A DNA stretch of 64,000 nt from JAAXHV01 sp965207165 (lineage in GTDB: Bacteria > Pseudomonadota > Gammaproteobacteria > Eutrophobiales > Eutrophobiaceae): NCBI GenBank assembly GCA_965207165.1, contig OZ242265.1:682001-746000 (forward strand), read 5' to 3'. A model generated the notes under the pieces. The model did not search any database and was not told where the DNA came from. It was given only the letters and a program-made list of their open reading frames with translations. Below, piece by piece: positions 19,001-27,482 of this stretch (its first letter is position 1; every line of letters begins with the position of its first letter). A program made the position numbers and the translations under genes.

Positions 19001-21335
19001 CGCGGGCGCTGACAGGCTGGACGGGGGCGCCGGCCTGGACTGGGCGATGTATCTTGACTCGGAGGCAGGCGTAACCGTGAACCTGGCTGACAACACGGCT
19101 GCGGGCGGCGCTGCCCAGGGCGATATACTGACTGAGATAGAGAATATCGCGGGGTCTGACTATCGGGATGTATTGACAGGTAATGGCGGGTCCAATGAAC
19201 TGTATGGCGCCGGGGGCAATGACGAGCTTTGGGGCAGCGCCGGCAACGACGAATTGGAAGGGGGGCCTGGCGCCGACCGACTGGACGGTGGGGCCGGCAC
19301 GGATTGGCTGTCCTACCTCTGGTCGGAGGCGGGCGTGACGGTGAACCTGCGCGACAACACGGCTGCCGGTGGCCATGCCGGCGGTGACGTCATCAGCGAG
19401 TTTGAGAACATTTCCGGGTCCGCACACCCGGACGTGCTGACGGGCGATGACGGCCCAAATGAATTGGCCGGTAATGAGGGCGACGATGCGTTACACGGCA
19501 GCGGTGGCGCCGACGTGCTGGCCGGGGACGCCGGCGCCGACCGGTTGCATGGGGGAGCAGGCGCAGACACCTTGTCCTACCGGTTATCCGGCGCGGGAGT
19601 GCGGGTGAACTTGGCAGAGGGCACGGCAGCAGGCGGTCATGCCGAGGGTGATACGTTTACGGGTATTGAGAACGTAACGGGCTCTGACTACCGGGATGTC
19701 CTGAGCGGTGATGATAGGGCAAACCGGCTGGATGGCGCTGAGGGCAATGATACGTTGTATGGCAGGGGCGGCGCTGATCAACTTGTCGGCAATACCGGCG
19801 CTGACGATCTGTACGGCGCTGAGGGTAACGATGAGTTGCAGGGCAATGCAGGCCATGACCGACTCTTCGGTGAGTCCGGGGCTGACATATTGCATGGTGA
19901 TGAGGGTGATGATGAACTGCGCGGCGGCGCGGACAGGGATCAACTGTTCGGCGGAGTTGGCGCGGACAGTTTGCATGGTGATGAGGGTGATGATGAGTTG
20001 CAGGGAGGCGACGGCAATGACCGGCTACACGGCAATGCCGGGGCTGATCGGCTGGATGGAGGTAGAGGTATCGATTGGGCCTCCTATTCGGGCTCGAATG
20101 CAGGGGCAAGAATAAACCTTGCGACAGGCACAGCGGAAGGCGGGGACGCCGCGGGAGATGTGCTCAGCGCGATTGAAAACCTGGAGGGTTCCGGTTACGG
20201 CGACGTATTACGGGGTGACGGGTTTGCCAACGAGTTGCAAGGACTGGACGGCGCGGATGAGTTGTACGGCAATGGCGGTGACGACGTATTGCAGGGCGGC
20301 GCCGGCGCTGACCGGTTGGATGGTGGAGATGGTAGTGATACGCTGTCATATCAAGACTCGGACGCAGGTATCACAGTCAGTCTTGTAGAGGGTACGACTG
20401 AAGGCGGTCATGCGCAGGGTGACGTTATCAGAAATATAGAGAATGTGGTCGGGTCTGATTATGAAGATGCAATAAGAGGTGATAACCGCGCTAATCACCT
20501 CATAGGGGGCGCTGGTGACGACAGGCTTCATGGGGGCGCCGGTGCGGACCTGCTGGACGGAGGTAAAGGGACAGACTTGATAGAATACTGGGCGTCGGAT
20601 GCGGGTGTGGTGGTGAACCTCAAGGAAGGCACGGCTGAGGGAGGGCATGCCCAAGGTGACGTGATTGTGGGCATCGAGAGAGTTTGGGGCTCGCGCTACG
20701 GTGACGTATTGGTTGGCGACGATGGCGATAACTTGCTGGATGGTTACCATGGCGAGGATGATCTTCAAGGTGGAGGGGGTGATGACTGGATTAATGGAAG
20801 TCCAGGCGCTGATAAACTGGATGGGGGCGAGGGTTCCGATGTGGTGTCTTATTGGGAATCGGATACCGGGGTGACCGTAAATCTTGAAGATGGTACAGGT
20901 CAGGGCGGTTACGCCGAGGGTGATGTGTTCGTCAATATTGAGAGAATAGCAGGTTCCAGCCACGGAGATGTATTGACCGGTGACGATGATCATAACTACC
21001 TGTATGGCCTTGCCGGCGCCGACCGCCTCATCGGGGGCGCCGGAAACGATAGATTATATGGAAATGCGTATAACCTGGATGAAGAAGACAGAAGAGGCAG
21101 TGTCGATGTATTCGTCTTCGACGTCGGCCATGGCAACGACTCCATCTACGACTTTGTCGATAATGAAGACAAAATCGACCTCAGCGCCTTCGGCCTGTCC
21201 GGGTTTGACGACCTGGTACTGTTTTCCGATTTTTTTGGGGTAACTACTGTCGACCTCTCAGTCTATGGGGGAGGGACAATCAAGTTGTTTGAATTCGATA
21301 TCGCCAACCTGGATGCGACCGACTTCCTGTTCTAG
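16044..21335 (+). CDS. Giant RTX protein with serralysin-type zinc protease domain and FG-GAP-like repeats
   Basis: 1763-residue acidic extracellular protein without a Sec signal. Residues about 15-110 form a PPC-like beta domain (SISLGDVFQGSLDPANDKDW). A metzincin domain follows with HELGHALGLGH near residue 245 and the Met-turn VMSYVEQ near 280. Residues about 365-640 hold five FG-GAP/VCBS-type calcium repeats (DLDGDGDLDLIVGN). Residues about 690-1690 hold long arrays of GGxGxDxL RTX nonapeptides broken by a recurrent DSDAGVTVNLEEGTA unit. The C-terminus DFLF fits type I secretion. No T1SS genes are in the window. Putative secreted protease or adhesin needing calcium; the combination is unusual. 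Confidence 0.9.
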   Translation: MAAIKEDKGDAHAGTETQYSISLGDVFQGSLDPANDKDWVRVELTAGTIYDITLTGVESAQLQLLNSEGNHVVSGGAIPTGAKLIYSPSATGTYYIQADSDNETFTGDYELSLVENTSPVGTYDELADYLIDGFYEQLGGWGSTRAFDVRAGDTLTVNATALTEAGLQLARWALEAWSNVTAIKFQFVDHNDADITFDNHEAHYASGYFLVNNGIGSGYVNNPESFLIKHGSTIDSYNFLGHLHELGHALGLGHTGPYSGRPFYYGHHNLFVNDSQQLAVMSYVEQDENTYINASLAAPVTPMIVDIIAIQKLYGVPDTINTGDTIYGYQSNLDGYLGEFFRLWSGEANPFFSVEVASNLDYQALKPALADLDSDGDPDLVIGNNTGLLYYFENTGTPANPDFTERAGTANPLDGLSVGSYSAPTSADLDGDGDLDLIVGNGYGAIAYFENTSTVDSPGFTSRTDAANPFNNIAMGTRSTLALADLDGDGDLDLAVGTNDGEVPYYENTGTPSNPDFVLRTGAANPFNEVKAGAYNSPAFIDADNDHDFDLVVGSNNGDILYHENTGTTTEPVFAHRAGFDNPFSATVAGFWIGLEFADLNDDGHPDLIVGNDDGDIHYFESVGTPENPEFPAQSLAIPTTFTIYDNGGNDTLDVRTDTNDQRVYLRPEGISDVYGLIGNVIIARDTWIENFIAGSGDDFVAGNAVANDLNGREGNDRIWGSGGDDILEGGAGADRLDGDAGLDWAAYRDSDAAVTVNLAEDIVQGGHAEGDVLTEIENIIGSAHDDVLVGNDDANRLEGGVGADRLDGRAGSDWASYRGSNEGVSVDLEEDTAEGGHAQGDVITNIENLSGSGYGDVLRGDDNANSLAGGAGNDELWGRGGADVLEGGSGDDVLYGSTGADQLDGGAGLDLLSYRLSDAGVTVNLEEGALTGGDAQGDVIVGIEHVMGSGYRDVLRGDGGANELYGLGGDDELWGNEGDDSLSGGAGADRLDGGAGLDWAMYLDSEAGVTVNLADNTAAGGAAQGDILTEIENIAGSDYRDVLTGNGGSNELYGAGGNDELWGSAGNDELEGGPGADRLDGGAGTDWLSYLWSEAGVTVNLRDNTAAGGHAGGDVISEFENISGSAHPDVLTGDDGPNELAGNEGDDALHGSGGADVLAGDAGADRLHGGAGADTLSYRLSGAGVRVNLAEGTAAGGHAEGDTFTGIENVTGSDYRDVLSGDDRANRLDGAEGNDTLYGRGGADQLVGNTGADDLYGAEGNDELQGNAGHDRLFGESGADILHGDEGDDELRGGADRDQLFGGVGADSLHGDEGDDELQGGDGNDRLHGNAGADRLDGGRGIDWASYSGSNAGARINLATGTAEGGDAAGDVLSAIENLEGSGYGDVLRGDGFANELQGLDGADELYGNGGDDVLQGGAGADRLDGGDGSDTLSYQDSDAGITVSLVEGTTEGGHAQGDVIRNIENVVGSDYEDAIRGDNRANHLIGGAGDDRLHGGAGADLLDGGKGTDLIEYWASDAGVVVNLKEGTAEGGHAQGDVIVGIERVWGSRYGDVLVGDDGDNLLDGYHGEDDLQGGGGDDWINGSPGADKLDGGEGSDVVSYWESDTGVTVNLEDGTGQGGYAEGDVFVNIERIAGSSHGDVLTGDDDHNYLYGLAGADRLIGGAGNDRLYGNAYNLDEEDRRGSVDVFVFDVGHGNDSIYDFVDNEDKIDLSAFGLSGFDDLVLFSDFFGVTTVDLSVYGGGTIKLFEFDIANLDATDFLF

Positions 21336-21826
21336 AAACCGCAAGGTCACCCCCCGTTCGTTATTTGTATGTTGTTATGTAACTACTCACCCCCTTCCCG
21401 ATATTCACGGAGTGAGGCAAGATAGGCATTGTGTGACACAATGGCCGAGAGATAGACCCCTGAAACCGTAACCACAATCAGCTGGTGTTCATCTTCGCTG
21501 GAATACGCAATCAACTCGACAAAACACGCAAGTTCGCCGCGACTGGCCAATAAATCATAGTTTTTGGCAATGGTGTTAGGCAGGATATCCACCAGCATTG
21601 TCTGTAGCACCCAGCGGGTGAAAGTAAACCTCATGTAAAATCGTAAACACAGACGAGGCCTTGTTGAGCCTTGGACTTTCTGAAGCGGGGTCAGGGTACA
21701 GCAATCCTTGCATTCTACCGCGGGAGGCCCTTCAAGCAGGCAGTAAAACAGGAGGCAGCCTGAACAGAATCACATCCAGGCCGCCCCTGCCCTCGTTTAC
21801 TTCCCTGCATTCAGGAATGTTGCCGA
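21336..21826. other. Intergenic region between convergent RTX genes
   Basis: About 490 bases. It holds a dispersed palindromic repeat (21411-21470) and a GGGGTCAGG repeat core near 21684. A stretch near 21487 (TGTTCATCTTCGCTGGA) recurs inverted near 39305. A minus-strand open frame crosses it, but only because it reads through the repeat. I see no gene here. Confidence 0.55.
21411..21470. repeat. Dispersed palindromic repeat, copy 1
   Basis: About 60 bases centred on GGCATTGTGTGACACAATGG. The same sequence occurs at 26461-26525 (inverted) and 57708-57770. Translated on one strand it always gives GVYLSAIVSHNAYLA, which is a by-product of the repeat and not a domain. Confidence 0.8.
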
Positions 21827-24800
21827 TCAGACTATAAAAACCCCATCATCTGCGACCACACCAGGGTCCAGCGCGGTGATACCGGTATTATCGGCGTTGG
21901 GTATGCCGAGCGCATCCAGCACGGTGTTAAGCTCGCCAGACGCCGCTACCAACACGACTCTGCCGCCACCGTAATCTTCCAGGTTGATGATAACATTGCC
22001 GGCTCGTACACTGATATGCTCTGTCAAATCGATACTGTCACTATGAAAATCAACGTCGTCAATTTCTGACAGGTCAATCCAGTCATCTGCGGTGAAATCC
22101 GCTATGACGTCGCTGTCCTTGCCGGGTGCAAGAAAAAAAGCATCCTCACCATCGCCACCAGTCAGGTCGTCACCACCGGCGCCGCCATACAGGGTATCGT
22201 TGCCGGGGCCGCCATTCAGGGTGTCGTTGCCAGCGCCGCCTTCAAGTTTGTCATCACCTTCACCGCCGTCCAGGGTGTCGTTGCCGGCATCGCCGTACAA
22301 CTCATCAGCAGCGTCAGCGCCAGCCAGTGTGTCATTGCCGGTGCCACCTCTGAGGATATTGTTATTGGCATCGCCGCTCAGGCTGTCAGCATATCGGGAG
22401 CCAGTCAGGTTTTCGATGCCACTGTACAGATCGCCGACCTGATAGCCTTTGGCGCTGAACCCCCCTGCTGCAGGAATTCCAGGAACGTCAGGCGTACCAG
22501 AGTTGTCATCGTGATCGTACGTTACGCCTGGTGGATCCCAATCCCCAAGATCAAGATTAGTAGGGCCATCGTTATTGTGATTAGCCAGATTCACGCTAAC
22601 GCCATGTTTTGACTCCTCGTAAGACACGGTGTCAGCATTGTCACCGTTAAGATTGCCGTGAATGATATCCGGCTCCGGACCGGCCATGAACGTGTCGCCA
22701 TAAACGGAACCCATTATCAGTTCAATATTCTTCAGGGTATCACCCTCGGCGTCGCCAGCTATGCCTCTGCCGGTTGCCAGGTTTACCGTTACGCCCGCTT
22801 CGGCAGTAAGGTAGAATGCCCAGTCGACATTGGTATGATTCCAGCCATCGACGGTTCTGTCTGTCCCCGTATCCGAACCACCGTCCAGCATATCGGCGCC
22901 TTTGCCGCCAAGTAGCAAGTCCGCGCCTTCACCACCCCGAAGGGTATCGTTGCCGTCGCCGCCCGTAAGAAAATTTCCCATCATATCACCGGTCAAGTGG
23001 TCGTCGTGTGCAGACCCGGTTACATTGGTAAAGGTTGCAACGTCAATTTCCCTTTCTTCGCCAGTGTCCGCGTTGAGCGTCAACTCATAGCTCTCGATCT
23101 CATCCCCCTCGGCATGGCCGCCGGAGAGGCTGAGCGTGGCCAGGTTGACTATCACGGCAGCATCTGAATCAGCATAGGACAATGTGTTGACCTGGCTGTT
23201 GGCCTGAGCGTCTTCCCTATCGGCCTGAACACCGCCGTCTAACTCATCCGCGCCAGCACCACCTTCCAGCGTATCGTTGCCGAGACCGCCTAACAGGATG
23301 TCATCACCACCCAACCCCTTAAGCGTGCTGCCGACCTGACCAGGCGTTCCGTCCACGGCTGTCAGGTTATCGTCATAAGCGGAACCGGTGACATTCTCAA
23401 AACCGGAAATGGCATCACCACTTGCATGACCTCCCGAAGTGCGATTATTGCCAAGGTCCACCCTTACCCCCCGGTCGGAATTTGCGTAGGAAACGGTATC
23501 ATAAACGAAATCACCCGTACCGCCGTCCAGCGTATCTGCCTCATCGCCTCCCTCAATGGTCTCAGGGGCAGCGTTTGTTCCAGTCAGAGTATCCTCCTCC
23601 GCCGTGCCGACGAGGATGTCGATGTTGCCTACACTCGTATCTTCCTCAAGATTCAGTGTAATGCCTATACCATCTTCCAACATTTCATCCGTGAATTTCG
23701 CAAAGGACAGAGTGTCTGTATCTTGGAATCCTTTGGCAGGAGGAGGGGTAGCAGTAAGACCCGGGGGGATAAGATAACCATGACCATTAATACTGGGGCC
23801 GACAATATTTAGCGAAACAGCAAAATTCTGTTCCAGATCTTCCCTGTCAGCGTAGATAGTGTCGCTGCCAGGACCGCCCACTAATACATCGGCACCAGAA
23901 CCACCCCAGAGTTCATCGTCGTCGGCGCCACCATCAAGCAGATCTGTTCCTCTACCGCCGAAGATACGGTCATTGCCGCCACCACCGTGTAGATTGTCAT
24001 GATTGTCAGAATCGTCGTAGCTGCCACGCGGACCACCATAGATTGTGTCATCGCCGGCGCCGCCTATGATAACATTGTCCCTGCTGTCACCGGCCAGGAC
24101 GTCGGCATGGGGAGAACCGGTCAGGTGGATGAAGTCAGGCAACGTCTCAGTCATTTCGACTTCTTCTCCATCGCTATCCAGCACGACATAGGTATTGGTC
24201 ACCTTATCAGTGAAGACATCGCCTTCAGCATCGCCGCCTGCGGCCTGGCCGCTGTGAAGACGCACGGTGACGCCCAACACGGACCGGGCATACGACACAG
24301 TGTCTGAGCCGGGGCCGCCGGTCAAGGTATCGGCACCGGGGCCACCCTCCAGGGTGTCGTCCTCATCCCCGCCGTCCAGCGCGTCAGCGCCGGGGCCGCC
24401 GTAGAGACTGTCATCACCTTCGCCGCCGTACAGACGGTCCATACCGCCCAGGCCCCAGAGCCTGTTACCCACGTCGACATCATCCGTACCGGTGATCGTA
24501 TCGTCATGCTCGGAGCCTATGACGTTCTCAATATCCTTGCCGCCGACATCGTCACCATCGGCATCGCCGCCGCTGGCGCTGCCGTCGCGCAAGTTTATGG
24601 TAACACCCTGCGTTGAATCCTGGTAGGTTATGGTGTCGTTGCCTTTACTACCCCTGAGAATGTCAGCGCCGGGGCCTCCTGACAGGAGGTCAGCACCGTC
24701 ACCGCCGTACAACTTATCGTCGCCTCCTTTACCGTATAACGAATCATTACCTCTGAGTCCCCAAATTATGTCGTTCCTGTCGGTGCCACTGATTTTGTCA

Positions 24801-25342
24801 ATAAATAAAAAAAACTCCTGATCGCGGCCTGTCAACTCTTGACCGTCAACTGGGAGCGCTTCCATCTCATCCACAGACACCGAATAGACAGTAGGCGACA
24901 TAAAAATATTTGTATTCGGGTTGTCGTTGGAAGCGCTGACTTCGATAAAATAGGTTTGCGTGCCGCTGTCTGCTTGCGGCCTGAACGTGATCGTCGGGCG
25001 GAGATCATCCGCAATGCCTTCCTCGTAAAGGTCAACGTCATCCAGCGCCATGATCTCATTGCCTTTTGCATCGAGTAGCCGGATTTTGGGGTCAATTAAT
25101 TGTTCACCTTCAATATTCACGTAGCCGCCAAACAGGCTAATCTCATATTCCTTCCCCACGCTCAGTTCAATGGCAACCCAATCCACATCGTATCTGGAAC
25201 TGAGTGTGCCCCAGACTTGACTCTCATCCGAATTCCCATCGAACGGTCCGTCAGCCGGAGTGAATGAAAGCTCGGTGCTGGCATCTGCGGGCGCGTCATA
25301 TTCATCAGGCAATGCCGGATCATACTCTGTTCTGTAAGACAT
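21827..25342 (-). CDS. Large RTX repeat protein
   Basis: 1171-residue acidic extracellular protein, convergent with the 1763-residue RTX gene. Residues about 25-165 form a PPC-like beta domain (VWGTLSSRYDVDWVAIELSVG). From about 185 on there are repeated RTX blocks (GGDGADLLSGGPGAD) alternating with the SYADSDAAVIVNLATLSLSGG type unit. The C-terminus DDGVFIV is acidic then hydrophobic, as in type I secreted proteins. No catalytic motif is seen, so an adhesin, matrix or calcium-binding surface role is likelier than a toxin. Start ATG 25342 has GGGGGAAAAG upstream. Confidence 0.88.
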   Translation of the reverse strand: MSYRTEYDPALPDEYDAPADASTELSFTPADGPFDGNSDESQVWGTLSSRYDVDWVAIELSVGKEYEISLFGGYVNIEGEQLIDPKIRLLDAKGNEIMALDDVDLYEEGIADDLRPTITFRPQADSGTQTYFIEVSASNDNPNTNIFMSPTVYSVSVDEMEALPVDGQELTGRDQEFFLFIDKISGTDRNDIIWGLRGNDSLYGKGGDDKLYGGDGADLLSGGPGADILRGSKGNDTITYQDSTQGVTINLRDGSASGGDADGDDVGGKDIENVIGSEHDDTITGTDDVDVGNRLWGLGGMDRLYGGEGDDSLYGGPGADALDGGDEDDTLEGGPGADTLTGGPGSDTVSYARSVLGVTVRLHSGQAAGGDAEGDVFTDKVTNTYVVLDSDGEEVEMTETLPDFIHLTGSPHADVLAGDSRDNVIIGGAGDDTIYGGPRGSYDDSDNHDNLHGGGGNDRIFGGRGTDLLDGGADDDELWGGSGADVLVGGPGSDTIYADREDLEQNFAVSLNIVGPSINGHGYLIPPGLTATPPPAKGFQDTDTLSFAKFTDEMLEDGIGITLNLEEDTSVGNIDILVGTAEEDTLTGTNAAPETIEGGDEADTLDGGTGDFVYDTVSYANSDRGVRVDLGNNRTSGGHASGDAISGFENVTGSAYDDNLTAVDGTPGQVGSTLKGLGGDDILLGGLGNDTLEGGAGADELDGGVQADREDAQANSQVNTLSYADSDAAVIVNLATLSLSGGHAEGDEIESYELTLNADTGEEREIDVATFTNVTGSAHDDHLTGDMMGNFLTGGDGNDTLRGGEGADLLLGGKGADMLDGGSDTGTDRTVDGWNHTNVDWAFYLTAEAGVTVNLATGRGIAGDAEGDTLKNIELIMGSVYGDTFMAGPEPDIIHGNLNGDNADTVSYEESKHGVSVNLANHNNDGPTNLDLGDWDPPGVTYDHDDNSGTPDVPGIPAAGGFSAKGYQVGDLYSGIENLTGSRYADSLSGDANNNILRGGTGNDTLAGADAADELYGDAGNDTLDGGEGDDKLEGGAGNDTLNGGPGNDTLYGGAGGDDLTGGDGEDAFFLAPGKDSDVIADFTADDWIDLSEIDDVDFHSDSIDLTEHISVRAGNVIINLEDYGGGRVVLVAASGELNTVLDALGIPNADNTGITALDPGVVADDGVFIV

Positions 25343-25989
25343 AACTTTTCCCCCAAGTCCTGTCTATCAATTGAAATGAATTCTCACTATGTCTGTCATT
25401 AGCAACCGGCCCCTGAAAAGTTCCGTATCAACCTGTCATTGACGAATGGCTACCAGCATCAGGCATCCGTGAATGCAGCTGGGCAAGCGCTGCCGTGGTA
25501 AGCGTTATGGATGTGTTTTGAATCGAATGGCAGGCGCGGATATATAAGCTCAACCAGCGCGTCACCAGAGCCATTTTGCATGACATCCGAACAGTCGGTG
25601 CGATACAACTCGTTTGCCGAGCACCCTATGAATGCCGCTCGATACTCAGGGTCAATCTGGGATGCTACACTTAATAGGACTGGCGGACTGGCGGACTGGC
25701 GGACTGGCGGACTGGCGGACTGGCGGACTGGCGGACTGGCGGACTGGCGGACTGGCGGACTGGCGGACTGGCCGCTCTTTTACTTTACCATATTTTTTCT
25801 GTCTCTGTTTCATTGAAAAAAACACATTAGAAAAAAATACTCACTCCACAGTCGTTACTGACCGAATTATAACACAAGAAATAGCCAAAGAAAAGTATTA
25901 GTATTTTCTAACATGAAATGAGCCTGAACTAGCCCGTGTTTCCGTTCATGATACGAGGATGAAAACGATCATGAATGCGAATGACGAGT
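25343..25989. other. Intergenic region with 8-bp tandem array
   Basis: About 650 bases with no supported gene apart from the tandem array at 25677-25772. The open frames across the array arise because an 8-bp unit has no stop codon in several frames. Confidence 0.6.
25677..25772 (+). repeat. Perfect 12-copy 8-bp tandem repeat
   Basis: The unit GGACTGGC is repeated 12 times without error over 96 bases, flanked by GGACT-free DNA. Because 8 is not a multiple of 3, slippage of one unit shifts frame, a feature used in phase-variable genes. No start codon with a good ribosome site places the array in a real gene, so it may act on spacing or be a recent expansion. Confidence 0.97.
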
Positions 25990-26106
25990 CTTGACCAGGT
26001 GCGGCGGTTTTGTATCGGGCACCCAGCGGGTAATGTCGAATGTCCAATCAGATTATTCCGTCAGGGACGAAAGAGCGTACCACCGGTAACTGCCATTCAC
26101 GTGGGG
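25990..26106 (+). other. Transfer-origin-like repeat region, copy A (degenerate)
   Basis: ATTATTCCGTCAGGGA and the following CACCGGTAACTG resemble the inverse of 57140-57200 (ATTATGCCGTCAGGGA...ATTACTGTC). It lies directly before hairpin copy A, as in the other mobilisation units. Confidence 0.45.
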
Positions 26107-26199
26107 GCGAGACTACTCCTGTATACAAAACTTCGTTCTGTACCAGGAGTCTCGCAAGAGGGGGACACCCCCCCTTGACCCCCCCCGTTTGCAACGGGG
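26107..26199 (+). repeat. Hairpin cluster, copy A (49-nt bulged hairpin plus two short hairpins)
   Basis: A 49-nt imperfect palindrome runs from GCGAGACTACTCCTG to AGGAGTCTCGC (26107-26155), here with a partly decayed inner stem. It is followed by AAGAGGGGG-aca-CCCCCCCTT and CCCCGTT-tgc-AACGGGG (26183-26199). The same three-hairpin order occurs at 39672, 44153 and 57044. A MobC-like reading frame starts 25 bases later. Confidence 0.85.
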
Positions 26200-26224
26200 C
26201 CTGATGATAAATTGACATCACCCG

Positions 26225-26382
26225 ATGGCTGAGCTGACCACGTCACGAGCGCCGCCGGACCGGATGTTACCCTGCGCATGGATACGGTGACGCGTGACGA
26301 GTGGCAGGACCGGGCACAGGCCGCAGGTCTGCATGTCGTGGGGTTTGCCGGTTCAGCCCGTGGCGGAGGATGGATTCCATAG
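26225..26382 (+). pseudogene. MobC-like mobilisation protein remnant
   Basis: Starts MAELTTSRAPPDRM, then the frame shifts and continues as RDEWQDRAQAAG, matching the PPGRMVTLRV...EWLARA pattern of the other MobC-like copies in this window. A matching RNEWQDRAQ fragment lies at 57820. Broken within 60 codons; non-functional. Confidence 0.55.
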
Positions 26383-26460
26383 CTTTATAGCTGTGGCTGT
26401 CCGGGCGAGAGCGCGGGAAATGGTCAATTGTTGTTTGGCCAGGGCGGTAAACGTGGTAGT

Positions 26461-26525
26461 GGTTTCAGGGGTCTATCTCTCGGCCATTGTGTCACACAAT
26501 GCCTATCTTGCCCTCACTCCTATTA
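26461..26525. repeat. Dispersed palindromic repeat, copy 2
   Basis: Inverse of the repeat at 21411, around GGCCATTGTGTCACACAATG. It sits just after a MobC remnant, as copy 3 does at 57708, so this pairing was probably duplicated together. Confidence 0.8.
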
Positions 26526-26547
26526 AAATGATTTAAGGCAGATATTT

Positions 26548-26806
26548 ATGGCTGAGCGCACCACACCGCACGCGCCGCCGGGCCGGATGGTTACCCTGTT
26601 CGTGGCGACGGAGACCCGGTCCCGGTGGACATGCCTGGCGCAGGCCGCAGTCTGCCGCCCCACAACTGGACTCGATGCCGGGTTGCTGCGGGCGCCGGGC
26701 GGCACACATTGCCGCGGCGTAAACCGCCAGGAATGGTTGGGGGGGCTTGAGCGGCTGCGCCGTCTCCTCGACAGTGAGCGGTCGTTAGGGAATCCGGTTT
26801 TCCCTG
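26548..26806 (+). pseudogene. MobC-like remnant, second copy
   Basis: Starts MAERTTPHAPPGRMVTL, nearly the same start as the copy at 44133 (MAERATSHAPPGRMIAL). It then loses the DUF/MobC core, showing only a partial TRSRWTCLAQA in place of TRAEWLARA. The relaxase remnant follows in the same direction, preserving mobC-relaxase order. Confidence 0.5.
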
Positions 26807-26992
26807 ATGACCGGGTTTTACGGTGGTGGCGCCGCCGGGGCCGCGGCTGATGCATACCTGGAGAACGACGCAGACCACAAAGCCAAGCCACGCACCGACG
26901 TTGACGTGCTGCGTTGCGCCCCAGGTCTCGTCGGCGCCGGGCTTGTATCCGCCGTAGTCAGGCCATACCAAACCTTAGGGTCGCTCCGATAA
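26807..26992 (+). pseudogene. Relaxase (MobA/VirD2-like) N-terminal remnant
   Basis: GAAGAAADAYLENDADHKAK followed by PRTDVDVLRCAPGLV matches the relaxase start seen at 41317 (YLEKDTDYKGRPRAGVDVRRGDP) and the family consensus of a DYL-x-D-x-K-G-x-x-RxGVxVLRGDP block. The frame ends after 61 codons, before the HUH metal-binding motif. Confidence 0.6.
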
Positions 26993-27161
26993 ATCGCTTA
27001 CAGCGCCTCTACGGCGGTCGGATGTCACCAGGACAGGCCGAAATGGACGGTTACAGCCGAATCGGGGAGGTCTCAGCTTTTCTGCAGACTGCCCGGCTGA
27101 AGCTCGCCACTGAACCATTCGGCCAGCGCCAGGCATAACGCCGTCGGGCGGATTCGGTGCA

Positions 27162-27422
27162 TCATCGGCGCTGCCTGCCCATACGTCTGAATTTAACTGC
27201 CTTACCGGGTACATCAATCAGCACAGAATGCCAGTCAGCGGCCAGCCAGCCGCTCATTGCCTGGCTGTGCGTGACGTCGTTACCCCACCACTCCCGATAG
27301 GTAAATGCACTTGGCGGCAAATCGCCGCCGATGATTGTCTCAATCCCGGAAAAGGGCAGCGTTACCGTGCCGGTATCTACACTCAACAGGTAGTAGCAAA
27401 GCGGCGCGTACTTGCCCAACAT
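27162..27422 (-). CDS. Small conserved protein, DUF7662-like
   Basis: 86 residues: YAPLCYYLLSVDTGTVTLPF, then IETIIGGDLPPSAFTYREWW and a basic end. The YxPLxxYL...VxLxFxxIExIIGxxLPxSA...WWxN pattern belongs to a widespread family of small uncharacterised proteins, which I associate with DUF7662. ATG 27422 is preferred; a TTG at 27437 would add five residues. It starts 60 bases downstream of the integrase gene's end and in the same direction, which is a common cargo position. Function unknown. Confidence 0.65.
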   Translation of the reverse strand: MLGKYAPLCYYLLSVDTGTVTLPFSGIETIIGGDLPPSAFTYREWWGNDVTHSQAMSGWLAADWHSVLIDVPGKAVKFRRMGRQRR

Positions 27423-27482
27423 ATTGGAATAACTCAAATTATTCGCAGGTGCCGCCTGTTACCGGGTTTCCCGTCAAGGGTT

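Noticed and set aside
18200..21060. Periodic DNA repeats as possible CRISPR or satellite
   Set aside because: They encode RTX calcium-binding nonapeptides in a single long frame.
21383..21634. 83-codon minus-strand frame after the first RTX gene
   Set aside because: Its C-terminal half is the translated dispersed palindrome and the rest has no recognisable family.
25677..25772. CRISPR-like repeat
   Set aside because: No spacers; pure head-to-tail 8-bp units and no cas genes.
25511..25816. Protein with a DWRTGGLA repeat
   Set aside because: Produced by the 8-bp tandem array; no ribosome site and no sequence constraint outside the array.
26107..26155. Integron attC site
   Set aside because: Bulged single-strand hairpin shape is similar, but there is no RYYYAAC/GTTRRRY pair, no cassette array and no intI.
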